NCBI RefSeq assembly: GCF_023656565.1
Contig: NZ_JAMOKG010000001.1
Coordinates: forward strand, 1,567,383 to 1,631,382
Source of the DNA: Flavobacterium tyrosinilyticum
Lineage (GTDB): Bacteria > Bacteroidota > Bacteroidia > Flavobacteriales > Flavobacteriaceae
DNA: 64,000 nt
Direction: 5' to 3'
The notes beneath the pieces are model-generated. The model was not told the DNA's origin. It did no database searches and saw nothing but the letters and a program-made list of their open reading frames with translations. Shown piece by piece: positions 44,314 through 52,255 of this stretch; the first letter of the stretch is position 1, and every line of letters starts with the position of its first letter. The translations under genes were made by a program, and so were the position numbers.

Positions 44314-45259
44314 AAAATCGCTTTTTGCTTTTCTAATATTGACCGTAACGCTCACTTTTGGACAAGGAAAAACTGCAGAAATAGGTTTTATATCTGATAA
44401 CGATTTATATACATCGTCTAAATATGATATGTATTATACCAATGGTTTGGAGCTTTTTTATCGCTTTTTATCAAAAAATGATAATCCGAAAATCAATAAA
44501 GAAATTACCGAATTTAGAATTGGGCAGTATCTTTACAATCCGAGGTTTTTAAACAAAGAAGCCGTTACGGTAAACGATCGTCCTTTTGCAGGTTATCTTT
44601 TTGCTGAAGTAGGAAAAAGCTTTTTTTATAAGAGCGAATCGGTTTTAAAGACCGATTTTCAAATTGGTTTTCTTGGACCGAATGCTTTGGGTGAGGAATT
44701 ACAGGAAGGTTTTCATAAAATAATTGGCTACAAAAAAGTATATGGCTGGGAAAATCAGATTCATAATGCTTTAGGGGTGCAGGCTCACGCTGTTTATTCT
44801 AAAAAAATGTTTCCTTCAAAACATAATGATTTTGTAGATCTTCATTGGCAGTCGGAAGGTAATCTGGGAACGATTTTTTCAGGAATTTCAACAGGATTTA
44901 TGGCTAGATTCGGATTTAAAAAATTACTGCCAATTTATGACTCTAATATGCACGATGCTTCGATAAGTACACAAATTCAACCCAACATTAGAGAATTTTA
45001 TTTCTACGCAGCGCCAAGTGTCAACTATCAGTTTTATGATGCCACAATTGAAGGAAGCATGTTTAATGACACAAGTCCGATTACTTTTGAGTTGGAGCCA
45101 CTTCGTTTTAATGCCGAAGCAGGTTTAAAATACCGACACAACAACTTTAATATTTCTTATTCTTTTCTTTATCGAGGAAGAGAATTGAATGATCCTGGAA
45201 TTGATACTAATTCGGGATATTTTTATGGATCGATAAGGATGGGGTTTTTGTTGCGATAG
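44288..45259 (+). CDS. lipid A deacylase LpxR-like outer membrane protein (DUF2219)
   Basis: 323 residues from ATG 44288: a basic stretch (MEKKKRKSKKS), signal peptide ending TLTFG-QGK, and a beta-barrel with the DUF2219 block SDNDLYTSSKYDMYYTNGLE, plus RPFAGYLFAE and a C-terminal aromatic end typical of outer-membrane barrels. LpxR removes the 3'-acyloxyacyl chain of lipid A. The longer frame from 44171 would lie wholly inside mtgA and is rejected as start. Confidence 0.85.
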   Translation: MEKKKRKSKKSLFAFLILTVTLTFGQGKTAEIGFISDNDLYTSSKYDMYYTNGLELFYRFLSKNDNPKINKEITEFRIGQYLYNPRFLNKEAVTVNDRPFAGYLFAEVGKSFFYKSESVLKTDFQIGFLGPNALGEELQEGFHKIIGYKKVYGWENQIHNALGVQAHAVYSKKMFPSKHNDFVDLHWQSEGNLGTIFSGISTGFMARFGFKKLLPIYDSNMHDASISTQIQPNIREFYFYAAPSVNYQFYDATIEGSMFNDTSPITFELEPLRFNAEAGLKYRHNNFNISYSFLYRGRELNDPGIDTNSGYFYGSIRMGFLLR

Positions 45260-45269
45260 TGCTCGCTGC

Positions 45270-45446
45270 GAGATAGCGCTGTGAGATAGTGCGTTGCACT
45301 ATCTTGATGTCTTTTAGGCTTTCAGCCTACAACTAAAAATAGCTCTGAAAGAGCAAAACCAACAGAATAGTGCAACGCGCTATTGAAAATAGGCGTAACC
45401 CGATATGAATATGAATATAGAGAGTTAGCCCTGAAAGGGCGAAAGC
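45270..45446. repeat. array of short hairpins (REP/BIME-like) beside the transposase
   Basis: At least five hairpins with 3-base loops in 180 bp: AGATAGTGC-GTT-GCACTATCT (45284-45304), TAGGCT-TTC-AGCCTA (45315-45329), GCTCT-GAA-AGAGC (45342-45354), AATAGTGC-AAC-GCGCTATT (45366-45384) and GCCCT-GAA-AGGGC (45428-45440). They end at the transposase stop codon. They are probably the target/substrate palindromes of the adjacent RAYT protein. Confidence 0.75.
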
Positions 45447-45899
45447 CTAATCCCAAAGATAACGTTCGTCATATTCAACATTATATTTGTTTAGAAAGGC
45501 TAAAAGTTCTTTTTTGAATGTTTTTTTTCTATGATGTTCCTCTTGGTTTTTAATATACTTTATCACTATATCTAATTGAGAAGGATTAACAGAAAAAATA
45601 CCATAACCGTCCTGCCAGTAAAAGTTTGCATAACGCGAATCTATTGTTTTTACCCATTTTGACGATTGTTTTTTTACTTCTTCAACTAATTTCATTTGCG
45701 TAATTTTTTTAGACAACAGGCATAAAATATGAACATGGTCATCATGTCCTCCTATTTGAATAGGATTGCATTCTAAACCTTTGCAAATCCCTCCAAGATA
45801 GGCCCATAGTTTTTCTTTCAGATTGTCATCAATAAATGGATAACGCCTTTTTGTGCTAAAGACTAGATGCACATATACTTTGTATAATGATTGTGGCAT
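45447..45899 (-). CDS. REP-associated tyrosine transposase (IS200-like)
   Basis: 150 residues of the Y1-transposase fold: KVYVHLVFSTKRRYPFI at the N-terminus, the HUH metal site in GGHDDHVHILCLL, helix YIKNQEEHHRKKTF with the nucleophilic Tyr, and YWQDGYGIFSVNP. It cuts single-stranded palindromic DNA through a 5'-phosphotyrosine. It lacks its own IS boundaries but is flanked by a hairpin array, as in RAYT/REP systems. Single copy in this window. Confidence 0.88.
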   Translation of the reverse strand: MPQSLYKVYVHLVFSTKRRYPFIDDNLKEKLWAYLGGICKGLECNPIQIGGHDDHVHILCLLSKKITQMKLVEEVKKQSSKWVKTIDSRYANFYWQDGYGIFSVNPSQLDIVIKYIKNQEEHHRKKTFKKELLAFLNKYNVEYDERYLWD

Positions 45900-46034
45900 G
45901 TTTTTCTCTTTTGTAATTACATTTTATGAATTTTAAGCCGTAAGATGAACGATTTGAAATGCAAATATTGTATACGTAAATAGAGAATTTGGATCTTAAA
46001 AGTTTTATTTATGACACAATAGGGCATAATGTAA

Positions 46035-46072
46035 AAAAAGCCACTTCTGTTAATTTCCAGAAATGGCTTTTT
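46035..46072 (-). terminator. terminator of the SUKH gene
   Basis: AAAAAGCCA-C-TTCTG / CAGAA-A-TGGCTTTTT arms with one mismatch. On the minus strand the run of T follows the stem. Confidence 0.75.
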
Positions 46073-46094
46073 GTTATAATGAATAGATTGCCCT

Positions 46095-46679
46095 TTAATC
46101 CCAACGGCTTAAATTTCCTTCGGCACGTTCAAATAATTCTTCCAAAACATTTTCAAGAGATCTTTCGGGAAGACCAGATTCTAAAAAATCCAGTAATTGA
46201 TCTGTAGTAGCTTTAATATTATCCTGATGACAATAAATGTTGGTAAAGTTTCCGTTTTGATCAAAAATAACATATTCGCTACTTTCCTCTATATCTTCTT
46301 CAGATGTCATCCAGCCAATACATTGAAAGTTTGAATTTATTTTTTCAGTTTCTTCTAGAGTAAGCAATTTGTATTTCTGAAGTTCTGGTCTGTCATTTCC
46401 CCAATAAGCAATAATCATATCGATAATACCTGTAGAATTATGGGTAAAATCGGCTCTCTGTTTCATGTATTGGGTTAGATTTTGAGCAGAAGAAATACAA
46501 AAAATCTCATCAGATTCGATACCGCCAATGGTTTTATAAAAGTGTATTAATTCTTCAGGTAAAGGCAGAGAAAAATAAGAAGTCAATTCTTGTATTTCTT
46601 CGTCTGAAGCTGGAGACGACTCTTTTATTTCATCGTATTCAAGTTCACATTCGGTAATGCGTATTTTTATTTGTTCCAT
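46095..46679 (-). CDS. SMI1/KNR4 (SUKH) family protein
   Basis: 194 residues, acidic, cytoplasmic. The SUKH signature is visible as ASDEEIQELTSYFSLPLPEE, LIHFYKTIGGIESD, and later IGWMTSEEDIEE and YVIFDQNGN. Many SUKH proteins are immunity factors of polymorphic toxins, but no toxin gene is next to this one, so a general cytosolic role is equally possible. Confidence 0.8.
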   Translation of the reverse strand: MEQIKIRITECELEYDEIKESSPASDEEIQELTSYFSLPLPEELIHFYKTIGGIESDEIFCISSAQNLTQYMKQRADFTHNSTGIIDMIIAYWGNDRPELQKYKLLTLEETEKINSNFQCIGWMTSEEDIEESSEYVIFDQNGNFTNIYCHQDNIKATTDQLLDFLESGLPERSLENVLEELFERAEGNLSRWD

Positions 46680-46714
46680 AGTTGTCGTAGAATTGATGTT
46701 GTTGAAAATGATTA

Positions 46715-47746
46715 TTAATGACGATTATCGCATTGCAGAAAAATCTCCTCATTAGATTTATCAATAATTGAAATATTTGGGCAGCCAAAAGACATATATT
46801 CGAAACCAAAAACAACTTCAGGTTTATTTTTAAAAAGTTTTCCTGTCCATTGTTCAACAGCATCATCTCCATTTTCATAATTTAATGGAGCAGGAGATGT
46901 GCCTTCGCTTTGGCTAAAAAGCTTTTCGATTATAACATTTTTCGTTTTAGAATCGACAACCAAAAGACGTCTGCCATAAATTATTTTATTGCTATCTAAG
47001 TAGTCTTGTAAAAAATACTCATAGCTTTCTGTTTTAAAAAAATACGTATTCCCTGTTACTGTGTTCTTTAGCAAAGTACGGTCGTTATTTTTCATTGCTT
47101 TTGATGGATAATCTTTTTTTGCAATTTTTTCCCACTTAATAGGCTTCAAACGTTCTTTTGAAAACGGATTTTCTTTACCTACATATACCAAACCATCTCT
47201 ATAATATTCGCTGAACCCGCTTAAATATTTTTTGCTGATTTCAAACCCAATCATAAAATCATAATTTTGATAAGGCCAATCTTCTTCAGAAGAATAACCA
47301 TTTAACATCGCGGCGGTTTTTAGGTTTTTTACAGCAAAAGAAACGTGTTTGTTTTTAGCATAATCGATTATGAAAACAGAATCGGTTTCTGATATGTTGG
47401 TTTTAGACAAAAATCTTTTTCTATAGTTTTTGTCAAACGTGAAATACACCGCATTGTACTTTCCTATTTTTTGGATGTTTGGTAAAGCAAGAGTATCTTT
47501 TTCGTCGTTTACAGGATAAATATCCGAAAGAGAAACAAAAGCAACATCGCTGCTGTCTTTTGGAGTAATTGTAAATAAATTGATGCTTTCTTTTCTTGTA
47601 GCTTCTTCATTTTGAAGAGTATCGGTTTCAGTTTCTGCGTGTTCTGTCACTTCATGAAGTGCAGTTGTTGTGGTATTTTCTTTTTTATTGCAGGCAGATA
47701 ATAGAATTAAAAAAGTGGCTGATAATAAAAACGATTTTGTTGTCAT
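46715..47746 (-). CDS. lipoprotein of unknown function
   Basis: 343 residues. The lipobox LLSAC (Cys about 19, MTTKSFLLSATFLILLSA-CNKK) is followed by a Thr/Glu-rich spacer and a domain with many Tyr/Lys strands, ending with several Cys (FGCPNISI, LQCDNRH). It is 35 bp from the SUKH gene and may share its transcript. No family recognised. Confidence 0.8.
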   Translation of the reverse strand: MTTKSFLLSATFLILLSACNKKENTTTTALHEVTEHAETETDTLQNEEATRKESINLFTITPKDSSDVAFVSLSDIYPVNDEKDTLALPNIQKIGKYNAVYFTFDKNYRKRFLSKTNISETDSVFIIDYAKNKHVSFAVKNLKTAAMLNGYSSEEDWPYQNYDFMIGFEISKKYLSGFSEYYRDGLVYVGKENPFSKERLKPIKWEKIAKKDYPSKAMKNNDRTLLKNTVTGNTYFFKTESYEYFLQDYLDSNKIIYGRRLLVVDSKTKNVIIEKLFSQSEGTSPAPLNYENGDDAVEQWTGKLFKNKPEVVFGFEYMSFGCPNISIIDKSNEEIFLQCDNRH

Positions 47747-47788
47747 TATTTAAATTTGATTTTGGGGTTCGCTATGTACGAAAGTACT

Positions 47789-48379
47789 TTAATTGTTTTT
47801 TATTGCAATACTATTTCCTGTGTTTTTATCGAAAGTAATAGTTTTGTTTGGTCCGCCGTAAAAGAGAGTCAAAGTCAGCGTGCTATCGGTTTCACTTCTA
47901 AAAATAATATCTTTTGCCGTCCTGATTTTGATATCCAGATTGTCATTCATAAGCTGAGAGTCGGTGCATTTGATAATTCTTTTTTCTAACAATCCTTTTT
48001 TCTCAATTACTTCCAGCCATGGATGACCCATTGCACTATAACCCACAATTTGCGCTCTGTAATTTTTATTCAAATCTTTGTTTTGGTATAAACCTAAAGA
48101 TGTACTTGAAAGCAATAAGGCGAAAAAAGGCATCATCATGGCCATAATGCTAATTGCAAATGTTATTGTTATCGCCGCAAAAAGAAGTTTTGCCAAGAGT
48201 TTTTTCCAAAAAACAATAATTATTACAAAATTGCTTATCAGCCAGAGCCATGATAAAACTACATCACTATAATAACCGCGAAGACTGATTGCTTGAAAGT
48301 AATATAAAAGGCAATCCAGCACAAAAAGTACACAAATAATGAAATAGATTCGTAAAAGTATTTTTTTTCCCGAGCTCAT
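47789..48379 (-). CDS. membrane protein of unknown function (196 aa)
   Basis: Three to four hydrophobic helices in the first 105 residues (IYFIICVLFVLDCLLYYF, VVLSWLWLISNFVIIIVF, LLFAAITITFAISIMAMMM), then a soluble beta-rich part (IIKCTDSQL, STLTLTLFYGG). The 5' end overlaps the following gene by four bases. Unknown function. Confidence 0.75.
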   Translation of the reverse strand: MSSGKKILLRIYFIICVLFVLDCLLYYFQAISLRGYYSDVVLSWLWLISNFVIIIVFWKKLLAKLLFAAITITFAISIMAMMMPFFALLLSSTSLGLYQNKDLNKNYRAQIVGYSAMGHPWLEVIEKKGLLEKRIIKCTDSQLMNDNLDIKIRTAKDIIFRSETDSTLTLTLFYGGPNKTITFDKNTGNSIAIKNN

Positions 48380-48819
48380 AATTTTCTTAGGATATAGTCT
48401 AAAGTAGATACTATAACAATAGATAAAATTGAAATAGGAAGGAAGGAAAATTTAAGAGTATACATTATTTCTTCTTTAAATAGATAAGTGCTCCAAGCAG
48501 ATTCTCGATCTACAAAAATGGTGTAATTCCAGAAAAACCAAACAGAAATTAAGATTAGTAATTGAAGTATAACTTTTAAAATACTGTTTTTAATGAAAGA
48601 AAGAGCCAGAAAAACTATGGATAAGAAAACAGTAGAAAATAAAGTCATTAAATAAGCATCATCAAAAAAAGAACAATCTAAACAGCCACTTGATATTTTG
48701 TCAGAAAAGCTTCCCATTGCCCAATATATTTCAATTAAAGTAAAAACGAAAAGTAAAACTGCAATTATAAGAGGTTTCTTTATGAATGAGAATATTTTGT
48801 GTTTTAAGGTTTGATCCAT
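48376..48819 (-). CDS. four-span membrane protein of unknown function (147 aa)
   Basis: Four hydrophobic segments (KPLIIAVLLFVFTLIEIYWA, LMTLFSTVFLSIVFLALSF, VILQLLILISVWFFWNYTI, FLPISILSIVIVSTL) with a CLDC pair between TM1 and TM2. It is first of a two-gene overlapping unit (ATGA) with the 196-aa membrane protein. Function unknown. Confidence 0.75.
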   Translation of the reverse strand: MDQTLKHKIFSFIKKPLIIAVLLFVFTLIEIYWAMGSFSDKISSGCLDCSFFDDAYLMTLFSTVFLSIVFLALSFIKNSILKVILQLLILISVWFFWNYTIFVDRESAWSTYLFKEEIMYTLKFSFLPISILSIVIVSTLDYILRKL

Positions 48820-49017
48820 TTGGAAATGTTTGATAAACTATTAAAAATATAGTGGTTTGAATTTTGTCTCATGCAAAAATAGAAAACAGTTTTTCAAAGA
48901 AATATCCTTCAAAGAATATTATTATATGAAAAATAGGTTTTATAAAAGACAAAACACTTAACTGTTTGATAACATGAAAGATGTTTTTAATTATTTACTT
49001 TAATTAAAATTTTAATT

Positions 49018-49194
49018 ATGGATGTCAATTGGAACATAATAGCGATTGTAGCAATATTGGTAGTTATTCTTGTCGTGCTAACAATCAGAAAAAATCTTCG
49101 TGAGAAAAAGAAATTAGAAAATTTGCTAAACAACAATTTTAAAAAAGCTGAGAAAGATAGAGTTGATGCAGATGATGCTGCTAATGAGAAATAA
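49018..49194 (+). CDS. small single-span membrane protein, 58 aa
   Basis: A frame from ATG 49018 to TAA 49194: a short polar start (MDVNWN), one membrane helix (IIAIVAILVVILVVLTI), a basic stretch (RKNLREKKK) and an acidic C-terminus (DRVDADDAANEK). This charge layout is typical of genuine small inner-membrane proteins in flavobacteria. No family name assigned. Confidence 0.6.
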   Translation: MDVNWNIIAIVAILVVILVVLTIRKNLREKKKLENLLNNNFKKAEKDRVDADDAANEK

Positions 49195-49288
49195 GTGAAA
49201 ATTGAAAGATAGGAGTATAAAAATAAGATAATTATCTAATTGGTATAATAGATAAATAGTATATTAGTGCTCTAAATAATCGATCAAT

Positions 49289-50305
49289 ATGACGAAAAAA
49301 CTACTTAATTTACTACTAGTTTTTACCATTTTATTTCAATTTACAGTGATTAGCTGTTCTTCCGATGAACCACCTGTAGAGCCCGAAGTTGTAGTTCCTG
49401 TAGATCCAAAACCCGTAGATCCAGTAAAGCCTAAACCTGTTCTTCCTAAGTCAGAAATGATGAAACCTGCTATTGTAAATATTAGTTCATCTAAAACTTC
49501 AAAAAGCAGTGAAACAAGAAAACGACTAGTCAGATCTACTAAGTTTGCTCAAAATTATATGGGCAAAATTTATCAATATAATCTTGACAGAGATGCTGCA
49601 ACATATAAAGATTTGCCTTCAGAAAATTTATATGACACTGTAGAAACGGCTTTAAACAAAAAGACAGAAAGAGATTATGAACTTGTTTATAAGTATAATA
49701 ATTTAGGACAGCTTACTAAAATTGAAGCCGCTAAAGTATATACAAATAATGGTAACACTAATACACCAGAAAGCTTTAGTTTTGCATATAATGAGAATGG
49801 TTCGTTAAATGAAATGATCTCGTCTTACGCATTTGGGAGTAGTTACACTTATAATGATAAAGGCTTGATTGATAAAAGAATTGAAAAAGACGGTTTTGTA
49901 AGTTATAAGTATTTTTATGATGACCAAGATAGAATTAGCGATGTTTATTTTTACATTCATGATGTTTTACAAATGAATTATAAATATACTTATCCAGATG
50001 ATACGAGTTACATTAAAGGCTGGTATACTGTTAATGAGGATAAAACTGGAACTTTGACAAGTTATGTAGTATATACATTTGATCGTAATAAAGCTGGAGT
50101 TTATAATAAAGAACCGTATTATAGATTGGATAATCAATATCTTCATGTAACAAAAATTTCTGCAAAAATTTTATCTAATGGAAACTGGCAGTCACAATTT
50201 GAGGCAGTTCCGAAATATTTCTATGATGAAGATGGTTACTTAATAAAATATGACGCAGCTGGATTTAATTATACAACCGATATTACTGTTTTTGAATATG
50301 AGTAG
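49289..50305 (+). CDS. lipoprotein with proline-rich linker and YD-like repeats (DUF4595-like)
   Basis: 338 residues. Lipobox VISC (Cys about 23), a VDPKPVDPVKPKPV linker, then strands of RHS/YD character (YNNLGQLTKIE, YNENGSLNEMI, YNDKGLIDKR, YDDQDRISDVY, YDEDGYLIKYD). Surface-exposed lipoprotein; similar proteins in Bacteroidota are annotated DUF4595. Function unknown. Confidence 0.75.
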   Translation: MTKKLLNLLLVFTILFQFTVISCSSDEPPVEPEVVVPVDPKPVDPVKPKPVLPKSEMMKPAIVNISSSKTSKSSETRKRLVRSTKFAQNYMGKIYQYNLDRDAATYKDLPSENLYDTVETALNKKTERDYELVYKYNNLGQLTKIEAAKVYTNNGNTNTPESFSFAYNENGSLNEMISSYAFGSSYTYNDKGLIDKRIEKDGFVSYKYFYDDQDRISDVYFYIHDVLQMNYKYTYPDDTSYIKGWYTVNEDKTGTLTSYVVYTFDRNKAGVYNKEPYYRLDNQYLHVTKISAKILSNGNWQSQFEAVPKYFYDEDGYLIKYDAAGFNYTTDITVFEYE

Positions 50306-50332
50306 TATGAGGTTTAAATAATCTAAATAATT

Positions 50333-50369
50333 AAAAACCCTTGTAAAACAAAAGTTTACAAGGGTTTTT
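50333..50369. terminator. bidirectional terminator between lipoprotein and tRNA-Ala
   Basis: Perfect AAAAACCCTTGTAAA / TTTACAAGGGTTTTT arms, 7-base loop. Confidence 0.9.
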
Positions 50370-50377
50370 GACTTTTG

Positions 50378-50451
50378 TGGAGAATACCGGATTCGAACCG
50401 GTCACCCCTTGCCTGCCAGGCAAGTACTCTAGCCAAATGAGCTAATCCCCC
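50378..50451 (-). tRNA. tRNA-Ala (GGC)
   Basis: 74-base cloverleaf on the minus strand: acceptor GGGGGAT / ATTCTCC with the G3-U70 pair that is the main alanine identity element, D-arm GCTC..GAGT, anticodon arm CTTGC-CTGGCAG-GCAAG (anticodon GGC), T-arm ACCGG-TTCGAAT-CCGGT, discriminator A. No encoded CCA. Confidence 0.93.
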
Positions 50452-50460
50452 GTTTGTTTT

Positions 50461-50535
50461 TGAAAAATACCAGATTCGGACTGTCACCCTCACGATTTTT
50501 CATCGGGATGCTCTAGCCAAATGAGCTAATCCCCC
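50461..50535 (-). pseudogene. decayed tRNA copy next to tRNA-Ala
   Basis: Starts with the same first 23 bases or so as the functional tRNA (GGGGGATTAGCTCATTTGGC), but the anticodon arm (CCCGATGAAAAATCG) no longer forms a 5-bp stem with a 7-base loop, and the T-loop has lost a base (CAGTCCGAATCTGG in place of CCGGTTCGAATCCGG). 9 bp separate the two copies. A tandem duplicate tRNA in decay. Confidence 0.8.
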
Positions 50536-50639
50536 AAAGCGTTAACAAATAAAGTCAAATAATTCTCAAAAAACAAATTTGTAGAAGTTTCAGAGGAATT
50601 ATTTTCAAAAGCGTAACTTTACCTTTAAATGTAATTTTT

Positions 50640-51404
50640 ATGAGCCTAGAAAATACAAATGGAAGCTTAGAAACTTCTTTTCAAAATACTATTGCAACTG
50701 TACAATTTGGTCATCCTGCAAGTAATTCTTTTCCACGTGAATTGTTAAATAGACTTACAGCTGAAATTAATTCTTTAAGTCGAAATGAAGATGTTTCGGT
50801 AATTGTTCTGAAAAGTGAAGGAGAAAAAACGTTTTGCTCGGGAGCTTCTTTTGATGAACTTTTGAAAGTTGAAAGTGAAGAGCAAGGTCTAGAGTTTTTT
50901 TCAGGTTTTGCACATCTGCTCAATGCTATGCGAAATTGCAACAAAATTATAATTGGACGCGTACAGGGAAAGGCTGTTGGAGGCGGTGTCGGAATTATTT
51001 CGGCTTGCGATTATGTTTTTGCAACTCCGCAAAGTGATATTAAATTATCGGAATTAGCAATCGGAATTGGACCATTCGTAATTGAACCAGCCGTTTCTAG
51101 AAAAATAGGAAAAACAGCAATGACACAAATGACATTAGCGGCTCACGAATGGAAATCGGCAAATTGGGCTTTTGAAAAAGGGCTTTTTTCGGTTTTATGT
51201 GACGCTGAAAATTTGGATGCTGAGGTTGAAAGTTTTGCTCAAAAACTGAGTTCTTATAATCCTGAAGCGCTTTGTGAAATGAAGAAGATTATTTGGGAAG
51301 GAACAGAACAATGGGAATCACTTTTATTTGAACGTGCTGCCATTACGGGTAAATTGGTTTTGTCTGATTTCACTAAAAATGCTTTGCTGCAGTTTAAAAA
51401 ATAG
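50640..51404 (+). CDS. enoyl-CoA hydratase/isomerase family protein
   Basis: 254 residues, crotonase fold. The oxyanion-hole regions are CSGASFDELL and GRVQGKAVGGGVGIISACDY; LSELAIGIGPFV holds the position of a catalytic acid. Typical acts: hydration of enoyl-CoA in fatty-acid or amino-acid breakdown (methylglutaconyl-CoA hydratase-like). The precise substrate is not clear. Confidence 0.88.
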   Translation: MSLENTNGSLETSFQNTIATVQFGHPASNSFPRELLNRLTAEINSLSRNEDVSVIVLKSEGEKTFCSGASFDELLKVESEEQGLEFFSGFAHLLNAMRNCNKIIIGRVQGKAVGGGVGIISACDYVFATPQSDIKLSELAIGIGPFVIEPAVSRKIGKTAMTQMTLAAHEWKSANWAFEKGLFSVLCDAENLDAEVESFAQKLSSYNPEALCEMKKIIWEGTEQWESLLFERAAITGKLVLSDFTKNALLQFKK

Positions 51405-51494
51405 GTATGATATAAGTCATTGATTTTAGAAAAATAGGAGCATAGCTTTGAAAAATGTTTTAAAATCAAATTTTCACTATATAAATTATTGAAC

Positions 51495-51671
51495 ATGACT
51501 ATTATTTCGTTAATGCAAAAAGTGGACATTGCAGAGAAAATTAAAGATGCTCCAGACAGCGGTTATCAAATTGGCGTTGTCATTGGATCTTTCATTCCGT
51601 TTCTAGTTTTGGGCGGAATTGCTTTGTGGATGTATACTCGTGCTAAAAAAAGAGCTAAAAACGGCAATTAA
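51495..51671 (+). CDS. small membrane protein, 58 aa
   Basis: Start ATG 51495 (alternatives: ATG 51516, TTG 51489). Helical amphipathic head (MQKVDIAEKIKDAPDSG), one membrane helix (IGSFIPFLVLGGIALWMYT), and a basic tail (RAKKRAKNGN). It lies 33 bp before queD, whose -7 box overlaps the region just after its stop. Unknown function. Confidence 0.65.
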   Translation: MTIISLMQKVDIAEKIKDAPDSGYQIGVVIGSFIPFLVLGGIALWMYTRAKKRAKNGN

Positions 51672-51675
51672 TTTG

Positions 51676-51683
51676 TAAATTTG
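51676..51683 (+). promoter_or_regulatory. -7 box TAAATTTG of queD
   Basis: Exact TAnnTTTG match 21 bases before the queD ATG, giving queD its own promoter. Confidence 0.5.
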
Positions 51684-51704
51684 CAAGCTTAAAATTAAAA
51701 ATCG

Positions 51705-52157
51705 ATGAGTAATATCAGAATTACAAAACAATTTAGTTTCGAAACCGGTCACGCTTTGTACGGTTACGACGGAAAATGCAAGAACGTTCACGGACACAGT
51801 TATAAATTATCGGTAACAGTTATTGGTTCGCCAATTACAGACCGATCGAATGTAAAGTTCGGAATGGTGATTGACTTTTCTGACCTAAAGAAAATTGTAA
51901 AAGAAGAAATCGTCGATCAGTTTGATCATGCTACAGTTTTCAATCAGACAACTCCGCATATCGAATTGGCAAATGAATTGAAAAACCGCGGACATCATGT
52001 TATCTTAGTAGATTATCAGCCAACGAGCGAAAATATGGTGGTTGATTTTGCTGAAAGAATTAAAAATCGTCTTCCTGCCGGAATTTCTCTTTTCTCATTA
52101 AAACTTCAGGAAACAGAATCGTCTTTTGCAGAATGGTACGCATCGGATAATATCTAA
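51705..52157 (+). CDS. queD: 6-carboxytetrahydropterin synthase
   Basis: 150 residues, T-fold. Zn ligands: His in FETGHALYG and the two His in NVHGHSYKL; also Cys in GKCKNVHG (the catalytic Cys), LDQFDHATV and the Glu in LQETESSFAEW. It converts dihydroneopterin triphosphate to 6-carboxytetrahydropterin for queuosine or related 7-deazaguanine synthesis. Confidence 0.93.
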   Translation: MSNIRITKQFSFETGHALYGYDGKCKNVHGHSYKLSVTVIGSPITDRSNVKFGMVIDFSDLKKIVKEEIVDQFDHATVFNQTTPHIELANELKNRGHHVILVDYQPTSENMVVDFAERIKNRLPAGISLFSLKLQETESSFAEWYASDNI

Positions 52158-52255
52158 AATTCAATTTTTTTAAATTCCAAATTCCAAACTCTTCGACTTC
52201 GCTCAGAGAGACAAAAGTCTAAAATTCTAAGAAGTCTAGTAATCTAAAACTCTAA

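Noticed and set aside
45989..46207. Plus-strand frame of 72 codons near the SUKH gene
   Set aside because: It overlaps the terminator and the 3' end of the SUKH gene on the other strand and has no coding character.
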